The notes: generated by a model not told the origin, from the sequence alone. Shown: positions 1 to 8,135, numbered from the stretch's first letter. The stretch is 43,745 bases of DNA from CAYGAM01 sp964347915 (GCA_964347915.1 CAYGAM010000006.1:1-43745); one strand, 5' to 3'. Translations and numbers: made by a program.

Positions 1-1
1 G

Positions 2-559
2 CCTGCAGAAGTACAGCAGCCTGCAGAAATCGACATTGAGCCTGCACCAGTTCCCATAACAGAACAGCCTGGTGTCCTGGAACAGGTTCCTGCAACGGAA
101 CAATCTCCTACCGCAGATTCAACCGTTCCAGCGGAACCGGATACTGATCCCGCAAGCCCGGAGGCGCCGGCAACTGATGACGGAGGCTGCCTGATTGCGA
201 CTGCGGCATACGGCACCGAGCTGGCGCCGCAGGTGCAGATGTTGCGAGAGCTGCGGGACGGCACTCTTCTCTCCACGGACTCGGGAGCCTCGTTTATGGA
301 CAAATTCAATTTCTTGTACTATGAGTTCTCGCCTGGCGTAGCCGACATGCAGCGGGACAATCCTGCGTTCCGGGACGCCGTAAAAGCACTGATCACTCCG
401 ATGATCCATTCGCTGTCAGTAATGTCGCTGGCAGACGCACACTCTGAAGGAACAGTACTGGCTCTGGGCATTCTGGTAATAGCCCTGAACCTGGGCATGT
501 ACATGGCCGCTCCTGCCGCTGCCGGCATTGTCATGGCCAGGCGGCTCAGGCGGGACTAA
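2..559 (+). CDS. C-terminal part of a surface-anchored protein (CLIATAAYG-type C-terminal domain)
   Basis: The reading frame is open from the left edge, so the N-terminus lies outside the window. The first 60 or so residues are a Pro/Glu/Ala/Thr-rich linker. Then comes GGCLIATAAYGTELAPQ, a conserved arginine-rich helix (LRELRDG) and a FNFLYYEFSPGVAD segment. A hydrophobic helix follows (about positions 450-535) and the protein ends in RRLRRD. Many exported thaumarchaeal proteins share this arrangement: a Cys-containing box, a compact domain and a C-terminal membrane anchor with a basic cytoplasmic tail. I infer an envelope protein held in the membrane by its C-terminus. The missing N-terminal part would decide the function, so none is proposed. 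Confidence 0.75.
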   Translation, partial: PAEVQQPAEIDIEPAPVPITEQPGVLEQVPATEQSPTADSTVPAEPDTDPASPEAPATDDGGCLIATAAYGTELAPQVQMLRELRDGTLLSTDSGASFMDKFNFLYYEFSPGVADMQRDNPAFRDAVKALITPMIHSLSVMSLADAHSEGTVLALGILVIALNLGMYMAAPAAAGIVMARRLRRD

Positions 560-612
560 ACTGATCCTGCATTGCCGTCTGCATTATTTCTTGCGGAATG
601 ATCTGAAATCAT

Positions 613-723
613 GTAACAGATCGGTCTCTGGAAGCTGCTCCTGATTTCAGGCACGAATCTGACTGGGAATGCCCTTCGAGGTGGCAAAATTCACGTCTGA
701 ACTTCCAGAGCCCAAGCTGTTAC
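613..723 (-). mobile_element. 111-bp miniature inverted-repeat element, copy 1
   Basis: The ends are GTAACAGATCGGTCTCTGGA and, inverted from the other side, GTAACAGCTTGGGCTCTGGA. Perfect 8-bp direct repeats GAAATCAT (605-612 and 724-731) flank it, as expected for a target duplication. It is inverted relative to the copies at 38341 and 43131, which are exactly the same length. The ends resemble those of the IS66-type remnant at 33431-34580. It has no coding capacity and lies between a surface-protein gene and a convergent flavoprotein gene. Confidence 0.85.
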
Positions 724-810
724 GAAATCATGACTGTTTTGATGCCGTCCTGCAGCCTCAGCCAATGATTGCCGGCATGCTGCCTGGCCGAGCTGCCGGG
801 GGGCATTCTT

Positions 811-1440
811 TCACCATGCGGGCTCGCCGGTCATGATCAGCTTTTCGCCTGCAATCTCAAATCCCATTATGCGCAGCGTTTCCGCAGCCGCGTGACTATG
901 CCTGTAAATCATTGACGCCAGCTCTGTCCGCTTCTTTGGCGGCAGGGTTTGCCCAATCTTGTACTTGCCTCTAGTCTGGTCCGGCTCCATCCGTATCACG
1001 GACACGTGGTTAAGCACTGAAAAGTCCGGCATAATCGGCTCGTACCCTCCCTCGGGCTGGTATTTTTTCATAAGCGCATTGAGCGCCATGGCTTTTTCCG
1101 ACCTGTCCTGAACTATGCGTGCGGTTCCTTTTACTACTACGCTTATGTAGAGCGTATCTGCAACCGACGCGTCGTGCGGGCTCGTAAAATACGACGGCAG
1201 AAATTCCAGTTCACGGTCGACCTCAAATCCTGCTTTTGGCTCCCTTTTGATGTTGTTCAGTTTTTCGCCTTTTATGTGGGAGTGCATGTATATCATGTCG
1301 TTTAAGAGTACAAAGTTCATGGGGATCACCTGCGGGTATCCGTTCTCGTCAATAGTAGATATTCTGCCGACATGCATCTCATTGAGAAACTCGGCAATTT
1401 TTTTGCGCGATGAGATCTCCAGTCTTCCTAAAAGCTGCAT
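811..1440 (-). CDS. Pyridoxamine 5'-phosphate oxidase-related flavin-binding protein
   Basis: The product has about 209 residues and the split-barrel pattern of the PPOX/FMN-binding superfamily: a short N-terminal helix, then VGRISTIDENGYPQVIPMNF, IYMHSHIKGEKLNNI, a central strand with VKGTARIV, and VIRMEPDQTRGKYKIGQ. Members bind FMN, F420 or heme and are often flavin-dependent reductases; the substrate cannot be read here. I chose the ATG at 1440 because a TATA-like box at 1462-1470 lies about 26 bases upstream, which suits a leaderless transcript. An ATG three codons earlier (1449) is the alternative. It is monocistronic and divergent from the leu cluster. Confidence 0.8.
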   Translation of the reverse strand: MQLLGRLEISSRKKIAEFLNEMHVGRISTIDENGYPQVIPMNFVLLNDMIYMHSHIKGEKLNNIKREPKAGFEVDRELEFLPSYFTSPHDASVADTLYISVVVKGTARIVQDRSEKAMALNALMKKYQPEGGYEPIMPDFSVLNHVSVIRMEPDQTRGKYKIGQTLPPKKRTELASMIYRHSHAAAETLRIMGFEIAGEKLIMTGEPAW

Positions 1441-1461
1441 GGCGCGCATAGTCCGTTTCTG

Positions 1462-1470
1462 CTATAAATT
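1462..1470 (-). promoter_or_regulatory. TATA box for the PPOX-like gene
   Basis: On the minus strand this reads AAATTTATA, centred about 26 bases before the ATG at 1440. That spacing suggests transcription starts at or near the start codon. Confidence 0.5.
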
Positions 1471-1808
1471 TGGTGACATATGCCGCATTCATCGGACTGC
1501 GGGAGCAAAACATCCAGCCTGTCCGCGCGTCATGCGTGCGTCATGTTCTGGCGGGCGCATGCCCTGGCAATGCAGCAGAATGCTGCGCACCAAAGCATGA
1601 CATTCATGTCAGAATACGGCATTCGCGCCCTGCTGCATTGTCCGCACCGGCGCGCGCCATTCGCGCCGGAATACGATGCCTGTACCGCGGCATGGAATTA
1701 GATGCAGCGCACAATGCGCCAAACGCCGTGCGCCGCATGCCGGAGAGCATATTCTGCCGCACCACGCTTTCAAATGCGAAGCGAATGTATTAATTTCGAT
1801 ATATTGCA
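1471..1808. other. Divergent intergenic region without a convincing gene
   Basis: It separates the flavoprotein gene from the leu cluster. Short open frames exist on both strands but show no protein-like composition or start signal. The last 30 bases before leuC turn AT-rich (around 1785-1805), the likely promoter of the leu operon. Nothing else recognised. Confidence 0.4.
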
Positions 1809-1811
1809 TTG

Positions 1812-3089
1812 ATGACTGTGAACATAACCGAAAAGATACTGGCCCGCTCATCCGGCAGGAGCCGCGTTGCGCCGGACGACGTCGTCGTATCAAAAATAGA
1901 CAAGGTGATGATGCACGACGTATCCGGACCCGGAGTCATCAAGGTGTTTGACAAGCTGGAAAAGCGAGGGATAAGGACTGATTCCCTGGATGATCCGGAC
2001 AAGGTGTGGATAGCCGAAGATCACTTTGTCCCTTCGGCAGAGAAGAGATCGGCAGAAAACATAGCCGTGCTGTCGGACTTTGCCAAAAAGCACGGCATCA
2101 AAAAGCACTTTCGATACGGCATGGGCCAGTACGGCATCTGCCACACGCTCTCGCACGAAGAGGCGCTTGTACTGCCGGGCGAAGTCTATGTCGGAGGCGA
2201 TTCTCATACGAATACGACCGGAGCCCTGGGCGCGTTTGCATGCGGCCTGGGACACACGGATGTGGCATACGTGCTGCTTTACGGCAAGATCTGGTTCAAG
2301 GTGCCGGAGACCGCTTACTTTAAGATCAGCGGCAGGCTGCCGGACCACGTCATGGCAAAGGATCTCATACTTGCAATAATAGGAGATATTGGAACAGACG
2401 GCGGAGCGTACCGCACAATGCAGTTTGGCGGCGATGCCGTGTCTGCAATGTCCGTAGAAGAGAGGCTCACGCTGACTAACATGACGACTGAGGCAGGGGC
2501 CAAAAACGGCATTATTGAGCCTGATGCAAAAACAACCGAGTACGTGCGCGAGAGAACAAATTCGCCGTTTGAGCCCATTTTGGGCGATCACAACGCAGAG
2601 TATGCCAAGGTGTACGAGTACGACGCGGATCTGCTGGAGCCTATGGTGGCAAAGCCCTATTCTCCGGAAAATACGGCGCCCGCCCGCGAAGCCTCGTCCA
2701 TACCTTTGGACAAGGCGTACATCGGTTCCTGTACGGGTGCAAAATTCGAAGACCTGCAAGCTGCCGCCCGCATCCTCAAGGGAAGAACCGTCAAGATCAG
2801 AACCGAGGTGCTGCCGGCTGCAATATCGATATACAAAAGAGCTCTGAAAGAGGGCCTGGTGGAAATATTCCTGGACGCCGGAGCTGTGGTGGGGCCGCCG
2901 ACATGCGGAGCCTGCTGCGGCGCGCACATGGGCGTTCTTGCAAAGGACGAGGTATGCATAAGCACTACAAACAGAAACTTTCCAGGACGCATGGGGCATG
3001 TCGAGTCCCGGACTTACCTTGCGTCCCCGCAGGTGGCTGCCGCGTCCGCTGTTGCTGGTAAGATAACCGATCCGAGGGATCTTGATTGA
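1812..3089 (+). CDS. leuC: 3-isopropylmalate dehydratase large subunit, archaeal (HACN) type
   Basis: The protein has about 425 residues, the short length of archaeal/homoaconitase-like LeuC. It isomerises 2-isopropylmalate to 3-isopropylmalate in leucine synthesis, or acts on a related hydroxy acid, using a 4Fe-4S cluster. Visible features are the N-terminal ITEKILA motif, GQYGICHTLSHEEALVLPGE, GGDSHTNTTGALGAFACGLG, YIGSCTGAKFEDL, GPPTCGACCGAHMGVL and NRNFPGRMGH. The three cluster Cys lie in GSCTG and in PTCGACCG. The start is the ATG at 1812; a TTG directly before it is possible. It heads four genes that overlap by a few bases each. Homoaconitase or citraconate/methylmalate activity cannot be excluded from sequence alone. 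Confidence 0.9.
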   Translation: MTVNITEKILARSSGRSRVAPDDVVVSKIDKVMMHDVSGPGVIKVFDKLEKRGIRTDSLDDPDKVWIAEDHFVPSAEKRSAENIAVLSDFAKKHGIKKHFRYGMGQYGICHTLSHEEALVLPGEVYVGGDSHTNTTGALGAFACGLGHTDVAYVLLYGKIWFKVPETAYFKISGRLPDHVMAKDLILAIIGDIGTDGGAYRTMQFGGDAVSAMSVEERLTLTNMTTEAGAKNGIIEPDAKTTEYVRERTNSPFEPILGDHNAEYAKVYEYDADLLEPMVAKPYSPENTAPAREASSIPLDKAYIGSCTGAKFEDLQAAARILKGRTVKIRTEVLPAAISIYKRALKEGLVEIFLDAGAVVGPPTCGACCGAHMGVLAKDEVCISTTNRNFPGRMGHVESRTYLASPQVAAASAVAGKITDPRDLD

Positions 3090-3577
3090 GAGGGCGCGCA
3101 ATAAAGTACGAACGGGACAACATAGACACGGACGTAATAATACCTGGAACGTACCTCAAGGTTCACGACTATGACGAGCTGGCAAAGCATGCCATGGAGG
3201 GGCTTGATCCAGACTTTCACTCAAAGGTGCGGCAGGGCGACTTTATAGTATCCGGCAAAAACTTTGGATGCGGCTCGTCAAGAGAGCATGCGCCGATAGC
3301 CCTGTCCCGCTCTGGAATATCTGCGGTCCTGGCGCTTTCGTTTGCAAGAATATTCTACAGAAATTCAGTAGATGGAGCGTTTCTCTTGCCAATAGAAATA
3401 GGACCTGACGCATACCATGACATTTCATCCGGCGACGAGCTTGAACTTGACCTGGAATCGTCCTTGATACGCAATGCAGCAAGGAATCGCGCCTACAAAA
3501 TCAAGCCGTTTCCGGGCGTCATATCAAAAATAATCAAGGCGGGCGGGCTGTTCAACGTCAATCTGGACGAACTATGA
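3086..3577 (+). CDS. leuD: 3-isopropylmalate dehydratase small subunit, archaeal type
   Basis: The protein has 163 residues, the usual length of archaeal LeuD. It is the swivelling small subunit that completes the active site of the preceding LeuC. It begins with RAIKYERDNIDTDVIIPG, the DTD motif of the family, and contains GKNFGCGSSREHAPIAL, the substrate-binding loop. The start is TTG at 3086, overlapping the upstream TGA by 4 bases (TTGA), which implies translational coupling. The substrate-specificity loop lies before the FGCGSSREHA motif and should be compared with LeuD and homoaconitase small subunits. Confidence 0.9.
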   Translation: MRGRAIKYERDNIDTDVIIPGTYLKVHDYDELAKHAMEGLDPDFHSKVRQGDFIVSGKNFGCGSSREHAPIALSRSGISAVLALSFARIFYRNSVDGAFLLPIEIGPDAYHDISSGDELELDLESSLIRNAARNRAYKIKPFPGVISKIIKAGGLFNVNLDEL

Positions 3578-4974
3578 CTCCAAGAACGATCTTTGAGAAG
3601 ATATGGGACTCGCATGTGGTGGCAAAAGGCAGCCCTGCGCTGCTGTACATAGACAGGCATCTTGTACACGAGGTCACCTCGCCGCAGGCGTTTGACGGCC
3701 TGCGGGAGAACAAAAGAAAGGTGCGAAGGCCCGACCTTACCGTAGCCACCGTAGATCACAACATACCGACTACCGACCGATCGCTTCCCATGCTTGACCA
3801 GACATCTGATGCGCAGATTCGCGCGCTGGAGCGCAACTGCCTGGACTTTGGCATCCGCCTCTTTGGAATGAACAGCGATGCGCAAGGGATAGTGCATGTA
3901 ATAGGACCGCAGCTTGGCATAACGCTGCCCGGCTCTACAATCGTGTGCGGGGACAGCCACACCTCTACGCACGGGGCGTTTGGCGCGCTGGCTCTGGGAA
4001 TCGGAACAAGCGAGATAGAGCATGTTCTGGCATCTCAGACGCTCTGGCTTGAAAAGCCGCAGCCGGTTGAGATCAATGTGAGCGGAAAGATAAGGCGGCC
4101 TGGCGTTACTGCCAAGGATATCATACTGTCAATAATCAGAACTATTGGAACTGCGGGAGGCATTGGAGCAGTGCTTGAGTATCGCGGAGACGCAATATCA
4201 GACCTCTCAATGGAGGAGAGGATGACCATATGCAACATGTCGATAGAGGCTGGCGCCAGGGCGGGACTGATTGCGCCTGACGGCAAAACATACGATTACC
4301 TTCGGGGACGCCGGTACGCTCCGGGAAACTATGACGAGCTGGCAGAGCGCTGGCAGGAGACACTCTTTACAGACGAGGACGCAGAGTTTGCTGCATCGCG
4401 TACGATTGACGCAGATGAAATCAAGCCGCAGGTAAGCTGGGGAACAAATCCTGCAATGACATGCGGAGTAGATGAGCGGATACCGTCGCCGGAAGAGTAT
4501 GCGCGCGGCGATCCCGGCGAGGCGCGCGGCGCAGAGCAGGCTCTCCGATACATGGATCTCCAGCCGGGCACCCCGATAACCGAAATACCAATAGACCGCG
4601 TTTTCATAGGCTCGTGTACAAACGCCAGGCTCTCGGATCTCATTGAGGCGTCCCGAATAGTCCGAGGCAGGACTGTGGCGGAAGGAGTGTCTGCAATGGT
4701 GGTGCCAGGCTCGCAGATGGTAAAGGCGCAGGCCGAAGAGATAGGACTGGACCGCATATTTGAGGACGCGGGATTTTCGTGGCGAAACTCCGGCTGCAGC
4801 ATGTGCCTTGGAATGAATCCGGACATACTCAAGGCCGGCGAGCGGTGCGTCAGCACGTCAAACCGCAACTTTGAAGGAAGGCAGGGCGCCGGAGGAAGGA
4901 CGCATCTGGCAAGCCCGGTCATGGCAGCGGCTGCCGCAATACACGGACACTTTGTGGACGCAAGGGGGATTTGA
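3574..4974 (+). CDS. leuC: 3-isopropylmalate dehydratase large subunit, bacterial type (second copy)
   Basis: The protein has 466 residues, the length of bacterial LeuC, clearly longer than the first copy. It starts MTPRTIFEKIWDSHVV and contains DRHLVHEVTSPQAFDGL, DHNIPTTDR, CGDSHTSTHGAFGALALGIG, FIGSCTNARLSDL, WRNSGCSMCLGMN and TSNRNFEGRQG. The three 4Fe-4S Cys are in GSCTN and SGCSMC. The start ATG overlaps the stop of the upstream leuD (ATGA). The presence of an archaeal and a bacterial version in one operon suggests that one pair was acquired from bacteria and that the two may serve different hydroxy-acid substrates. Confidence 0.92.
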   Translation: MTPRTIFEKIWDSHVVAKGSPALLYIDRHLVHEVTSPQAFDGLRENKRKVRRPDLTVATVDHNIPTTDRSLPMLDQTSDAQIRALERNCLDFGIRLFGMNSDAQGIVHVIGPQLGITLPGSTIVCGDSHTSTHGAFGALALGIGTSEIEHVLASQTLWLEKPQPVEINVSGKIRRPGVTAKDIILSIIRTIGTAGGIGAVLEYRGDAISDLSMEERMTICNMSIEAGARAGLIAPDGKTYDYLRGRRYAPGNYDELAERWQETLFTDEDAEFAASRTIDADEIKPQVSWGTNPAMTCGVDERIPSPEEYARGDPGEARGAEQALRYMDLQPGTPITEIPIDRVFIGSCTNARLSDLIEASRIVRGRTVAEGVSAMVVPGSQMVKAQAEEIGLDRIFEDAGFSWRNSGCSMCLGMNPDILKAGERCVSTSNRNFEGRQGAGGRTHLASPVMAAAAAIHGHFVDARGI

Positions 4975-5553
4975 TTGAAGCCATTCCGTACAGTATCCAG
5001 CATAGTTACGCCGCTGGACAGGGTGAATGTTGATACGGATCAAATAGTCCCAAAGCAGTTTCTCAAGCTTGTGCAAAGGACGGGATTTGGAAGATATCTT
5101 TTCTTTGACTGGCGGTTTGAGCAAGACGGCTCGAAAACGCCCGGCTTTGTCCTGAATGATGCAAGGTATCAGGGCTCGCAGATTCTGACTGCTGGAGAAA
5201 ACTTTGGCTGCGGCTCGTCCAGGGAGCATGCAGTCTGGGCGCTGATGGACTATGGGTTTCAAGTAGTCATTGCGCCGTCGTTTGCAGACATCTTTTACAG
5301 CAACTGCTTTAAGAACGGGCTGCTGCCTGTGCGCCTGCCGCAGGATGCGATAAGCAGGCTGAGCAAAGGCAGGGTTGATGTCAGCCTGGAGAGTCAGACT
5401 GTAGAATCGGATTGCATCAAGGCCAAGTTTGATATCGAAGATCACAAGAAAAGAATCCTGCTTGAGGGGCTGGATGACATCTCTCAGACGCTAAAGCATG
5501 AGGACAAAATTGCCGCGTACGAAGCCGGCTCTGCGCCGCCGCCGATAATGTGA
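4975..5553 (+). CDS. leuD: 3-isopropylmalate dehydratase small subunit, bacterial type
   Basis: The protein has 192 residues, as in bacterial LeuD. Key features are VSSIVTPLDRVNVDTDQIVPKQF, FFDWRF, GENFGCGSSREHAVWAL and a C-terminal ISQTLKHEDKIAAYE segment typical of bacterial LeuD. It pairs with the preceding 466-residue LeuC. The start is TTG immediately after the upstream TGA (no gap), so translation is probably coupled. It is the last gene of the four-gene leu block; the next gene is on the opposite strand and convergent. Confidence 0.92.
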   Translation: MKPFRTVSSIVTPLDRVNVDTDQIVPKQFLKLVQRTGFGRYLFFDWRFEQDGSKTPGFVLNDARYQGSQILTAGENFGCGSSREHAVWALMDYGFQVVIAPSFADIFYSNCFKNGLLPVRLPQDAISRLSKGRVDVSLESQTVESDCIKAKFDIEDHKKRILLEGLDDISQTLKHEDKIAAYEAGSAPPPIM

Positions 5554-5569
5554 ACATGACTCCGTACTG

Positions 5570-6277
5570 CTATGCCATCTGGCGTATGATTTTGTATACG
5601 CGCGACCTGTTTCGCTCCAGTACAGCCGGCGACTCGATATCAATCCATTCGGCTCCGCCGATATCATAGGCGCTCACGCTCTGGCGCTGCGCCAGGTCCT
5701 GCAGTATGTCATACGACAAGTTGACGCTCTTTCCCATTGAGCGTATCATCTCAAGCAGCCTGGTTGAGAGCATGTATATGCCAAGGCATTCGGCCATTGG
5801 AAGAGTGATCATGGGCTTTTCGGTAAAGTGCCCTATCATGCCGTCGCGTATGGTTGCAAATCCGGTCTCTTCCTTTCTGCGCGTTCTTGTAGCAACGCAT
5901 GCCATGCTCTTTTTCGCCTTGTAGTGGGCAAGCATGGCGTCTATGTTGAGCGCGCACAGGTTGTCTGCAAACCATAAAAGAAATTCGCCTGTCCTGCCAA
6001 GATTTTCTGCAGCGTGCAGCAGGTCTCCTCCAGTTCCGGACTGCGAATCCTGAACCAGCGTTACGCCTGAATCTTGAAGATAATTCTTCATCTGCCTGCC
6101 GATTCCCTCAAAGTTTGACACTATGATGATCTCGTCTATCGCGTCAAACTTTCTGATGTGTCCTATTACATAGTCGACAAGCGGGCGGTCGTCCACTGGA
6201 ATCATGGCCTTTGGAATGTATTCCGTGTACGGCCTTCCTCTGGTTCCGCTTCCGCCGGCTAGAATTAGCGCCTTCAC
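5570..6277 (-). CDS. Nucleotidyltransferase (sugar-1-phosphate NTP transferase family)
   Basis: The product has about 236 residues with a single Rossmann-like nucleotidyltransferase domain. The N-terminus KALILAGGSGTRGRPYTEYI-PKAM is the nucleotide-binding signature and lysine. WFADNLC carries the metal-binding Asp and FTEKP follows later. Such enzymes make NDP-sugars from sugar-1-phosphates; the sugar is not determinable and no C-terminal left-handed helix is present. I chose the GTG at 6277. Another GTG at 6286 overlaps the S9 stop (TAGTG) and would add three residues. It is the last gene of the L18e-L13-S9 operon, an unusual place for a sugar enzyme. Confidence 0.8.
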   Translation of the reverse strand: MKALILAGGSGTRGRPYTEYIPKAMIPVDDRPLVDYVIGHIRKFDAIDEIIIVSNFEGIGRQMKNYLQDSGVTLVQDSQSGTGGDLLHAAENLGRTGEFLLWFADNLCALNIDAMLAHYKAKKSMACVATRTRRKEETGFATIRDGMIGHFTEKPMITLPMAECLGIYMLSTRLLEMIRSMGKSVNLSYDILQDLAQRQSVSAYDIGGAEWIDIESPAVLERNRSRVYKIIRQMA

Positions 6278-6285
6278 GGCCAACA

Positions 6286-6735
6286 CTAGCGGTATGACTT
6301 TTGCCTGCGCCTTCTCGCGCCAGGTCCGCCGAACTTTTTCGGCTCTTTCATTCTGGCGTCGCCGCTGATGAGGTATTTGTCGTATTCCGTTATTCTGCGC
6401 CGCAAGTCGTCCCGTATTGATTTTGGAAACGGATGATCCCTGGGCTCCTTTTTGCTCTTGGTCCATCCGGTCAGCGCCCTTGATATTGCAGTGGCAACGG
6501 CGCTGGCCTGGCCCGAGTATCCGCCGCCTTGAACCCGCGTGGATATGTCTATCTTGCTTCTCAAGTCGCCGGCTATTTCCAGCGGCGCCAGAATGGCCTC
6601 TCTTGCCATTTCATGCCCAATGATCTCTACGGGAATGTTGTTTACCCGCACCCTGCCCTTGCCTTTGGTTATGTATGCATGCGCGCTGGCAGTTTTTCTT
6701 GTTGCAAAGTATATCTCGGTCTTTGGCGTCGTCAT
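6286..6735 (-). CDS. rps9: Ribosomal protein S9 (uS9)
   Basis: The product has about 149 residues and all uS9 landmarks: YFATRKTASAHAYITKGKG near the start, VQGGGYSGQASAVATAISRAL in the middle, and the basic C-terminal tail ending RRRRQKSYR, which reaches the P-site tRNA. The ATG at 6735 overlaps the L13 stop codon (ATGA); an upstream in-frame ATG three codons earlier lies inside L13. It is the third gene of the L18e-L13-S9 ribosomal operon. Confidence 0.95.
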   Translation of the reverse strand: MTTPKTEIYFATRKTASAHAYITKGKGRVRVNNIPVEIIGHEMAREAILAPLEIAGDLRSKIDISTRVQGGGYSGQASAVATAISRALTGWTKSKKEPRDHPFPKSIRDDLRRRITEYDKYLISGDARMKEPKKFGGPGARRRRQKSYR

Positions 6736-7763
6736 TCCGTCCACCCTATTGTTCTTCCAAGATCCGCCATTGTGGTATAGTAGGCAGCGGGCTTTTTGAT
6801 TCTTGCTCCGTCAAACCGCACCTTTTTTACGGATTTCAGCTGCTTTGGCACGCCGATATACGCCCGCAGCCTTTTGTGGGCCGCCCTTCCTGACGGCTTT
6901 TTGCGCGGCAGCATTCCTCGTACCATTCTTGTTATCATGGTGTCCGGCCTTCTGGGATGAAACGGACCGTGCTTTGGATGTATGATGCTTGAGATCTCCA
7001 AAAAGTCCCGATATTCCTTGATTATGTTTGACCTGTTTCCGCTGAGCATTATGTTCTCGCAGTTTACTATGGAAATACGGTCTCCCTTGAGAAGGCGCTT
7101 TGCGGCAATTGACGCAAGCCGTCCTGCTACAAGTTCCGTGCCGTCGACGACAATGTGCGCGGTTGCGGGACTGCGCGCCTTTTTCATGACAGACGCTGGA
7201 GGAATGGCCGGCGGACGCAGGTCGTCCATGCCATATCTGTCATCCGACTCGCCTTGAACTGCGTTGTCGGATGCTGCCTTGTCTGGTGCTGCATCGTCAA
7301 CTGATATGGCGTCATCGGACGCTATGCCGCCGGATGAGGCGTCGTCATCAGACGCAACCCCGCCTTGCACGGCATCCTCAGGCGCAGTTTCGCCAGATGC
7401 CGAGTCTTCGGGCGCGGCATCGGCTAATGCCTTGTTATCGGACGCAGCCCCGCCTGATATGATGTCGTCAGACGCGGCATCTCCAGATACCGCATCTTCA
7501 GGCGCAATATCGCCAGATGCTGGACTTTTTACAGCATTGTCGTCAGACGCGGCATCCGCAGCATTTCCAGACGGAGCATCTCCAGATACGGCATCATCAG
7601 ACGCGGCATCGTTTGTTGCAGCGCTTTCAGGCGCGGCTTCGCTCAATGCAGATTCGCCTGTCCTGCTGTCGTCGCGAGTTTTGTCCGCATTTATTTCAGC
7701 ATTGATTTTTTCTGACGCGGCGTCGGATCTTGCGTCAGCATCAGGCTTTGCCTCTTCATCCAA
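6732..7763 (-). CDS. rpl13: Ribosomal protein L13 (uL13) with a 192-residue acidic N-terminal extension
   Basis: Residues 193-343 are a complete archaeal uL13: HIVVDGTELVAGRLASIAAK, NCENIMLSGNR, HPKHGPFHPRRPD and MLPRKKPSGRAA. Residues 1-192 are an Asp/Glu/Ala/Ser/Gly repeat (units like ASDDAVSGDAAS) with almost no basic residues after the first 35. The frame starts with TTG at 7763, overlapping the L18e stop by 8 bases (TTGGATGA), and stays open throughout. I therefore think the tail is translated as one fusion. The alternative is internal initiation at Met193 (about 7187). Known uL13 proteins are about 140-155 residues, so the extension more than doubles the protein. Such an acidic tail on a basic ribosomal protein may shield it before assembly or be cleaved; that is inference. 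Confidence 0.88.
   Translation of the reverse strand: MDEEAKPDADARSDAASEKINAEINADKTRDDSRTGESALSEAAPESAATNDAASDDAVSGDAPSGNAADAASDDNAVKSPASGDIAPEDAVSGDAASDDIISGGAASDNKALADAAPEDSASGETAPEDAVQGGVASDDDASSGGIASDDAISVDDAAPDKAASDNAVQGESDDRYGMDDLRPPAIPPASVMKKARSPATAHIVVDGTELVAGRLASIAAKRLLKGDRISIVNCENIMLSGNRSNIIKEYRDFLEISSIIHPKHGPFHPRRPDTMITRMVRGMLPRKKPSGRAAHKRLRAYIGVPKQLKSVKKVRFDGARIKKPAAYYTTMADLGRTIGWTE
7290..7640 (-). repeat. Degenerate in-frame coding repeats of the L13 acidic tail
   Basis: Short units related to TCAGACGCGGCATC (plus strand) recur every few dozen bases, for example near 7470, 7540 and 7590. They encode Ala-Ser-Asp-Asp/Ala-Ser-Gly-Asp peptides. Unit length varies in multiples of three, so the reading frame is kept, which points to selection for the protein rather than a neutral DNA repeat. 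Confidence 0.7.
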
Positions 7764-8103
7764 GAAGCATCACATCCTTTCCTGTGGGATTGCTCTGCAT
7801 CATGGTTTTGTAATTTTGAAACTTTCCGCCTGCATTTTGTATCTTGCGCGCAGCCGCGCCTGATATGGCGAATGATGATATTGTAATGCCGTGGTCCAGG
7901 TTGCCTGTTCCCAGTATCTTTCCTGCAAAGAACGCTACATCGCCCTCTTTTGTGAGTTTGTTTATCTTGTTTATGTTGATAGTGCGTCTGGCAATCGACG
8001 GCTTGAGCGCTTCGCGTGAAAGCCTTCTCCACAGCGGAGCGTCGTTGCTCTTGGAAGCTTTTTTGAGATCCCTTGCCATCAACAGCGTGGTACTGCTAGT
8101 CAT
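7756..8103 (-). CDS. rpl18e: Ribosomal protein L18e (eL18)
   Basis: The protein has 115 residues, typical for archaeal L18e. Landmarks are WRRLSREALKPSIARRTININKI, KEGDVAFFAGKILGTGNLDH and ISGAAARKIQNAGG. The start is ATG at 8103; a second ATG at codon 9 (MARDLKKASKS) is possible. A TATA box at 8125-8135 lies about 27 bases upstream, so this gene opens the operon L18e-L13-S9-nucleotidyltransferase. In many archaea the RNA polymerase D gene precedes L18e; here rpoD is 17 kb away. Confidence 0.95.
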   Translation of the reverse strand: MTSSTTLLMARDLKKASKSNDAPLWRRLSREALKPSIARRTININKINKLTKEGDVAFFAGKILGTGNLDHGITISSFAISGAAARKIQNAGGKFQNYKTMMQSNPTGKDVMLLG

Positions 8104-8124
8104 CAGAGTGCATCTTTTGAGCCC

Positions 8125-8135
8125 AAATATAATAT
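8125..8135 (-). promoter_or_regulatory. TATA box of the L18e-L13-S9 operon
   Basis: AAATATAATAT on the plus strand (ATATTATATTT on the coding strand), centred about 27 bases before the L18e ATG. Confidence 0.6.

Noticed and set aside
1890..3101. 403-codon minus-strand frame opposite leuC
   Set aside because: Shadow of the leuC reading frame; Cys/His/Arg-rich composition without any domain.
7264..7863. Long plus-strand frame rich in Ala/Ser/Asp opposite L13
   Set aside because: It is the complement of the GC-rich L13 acidic-tail repeats, which keep several frames open; it has no start context, and L13 clearly owns the coding frame.
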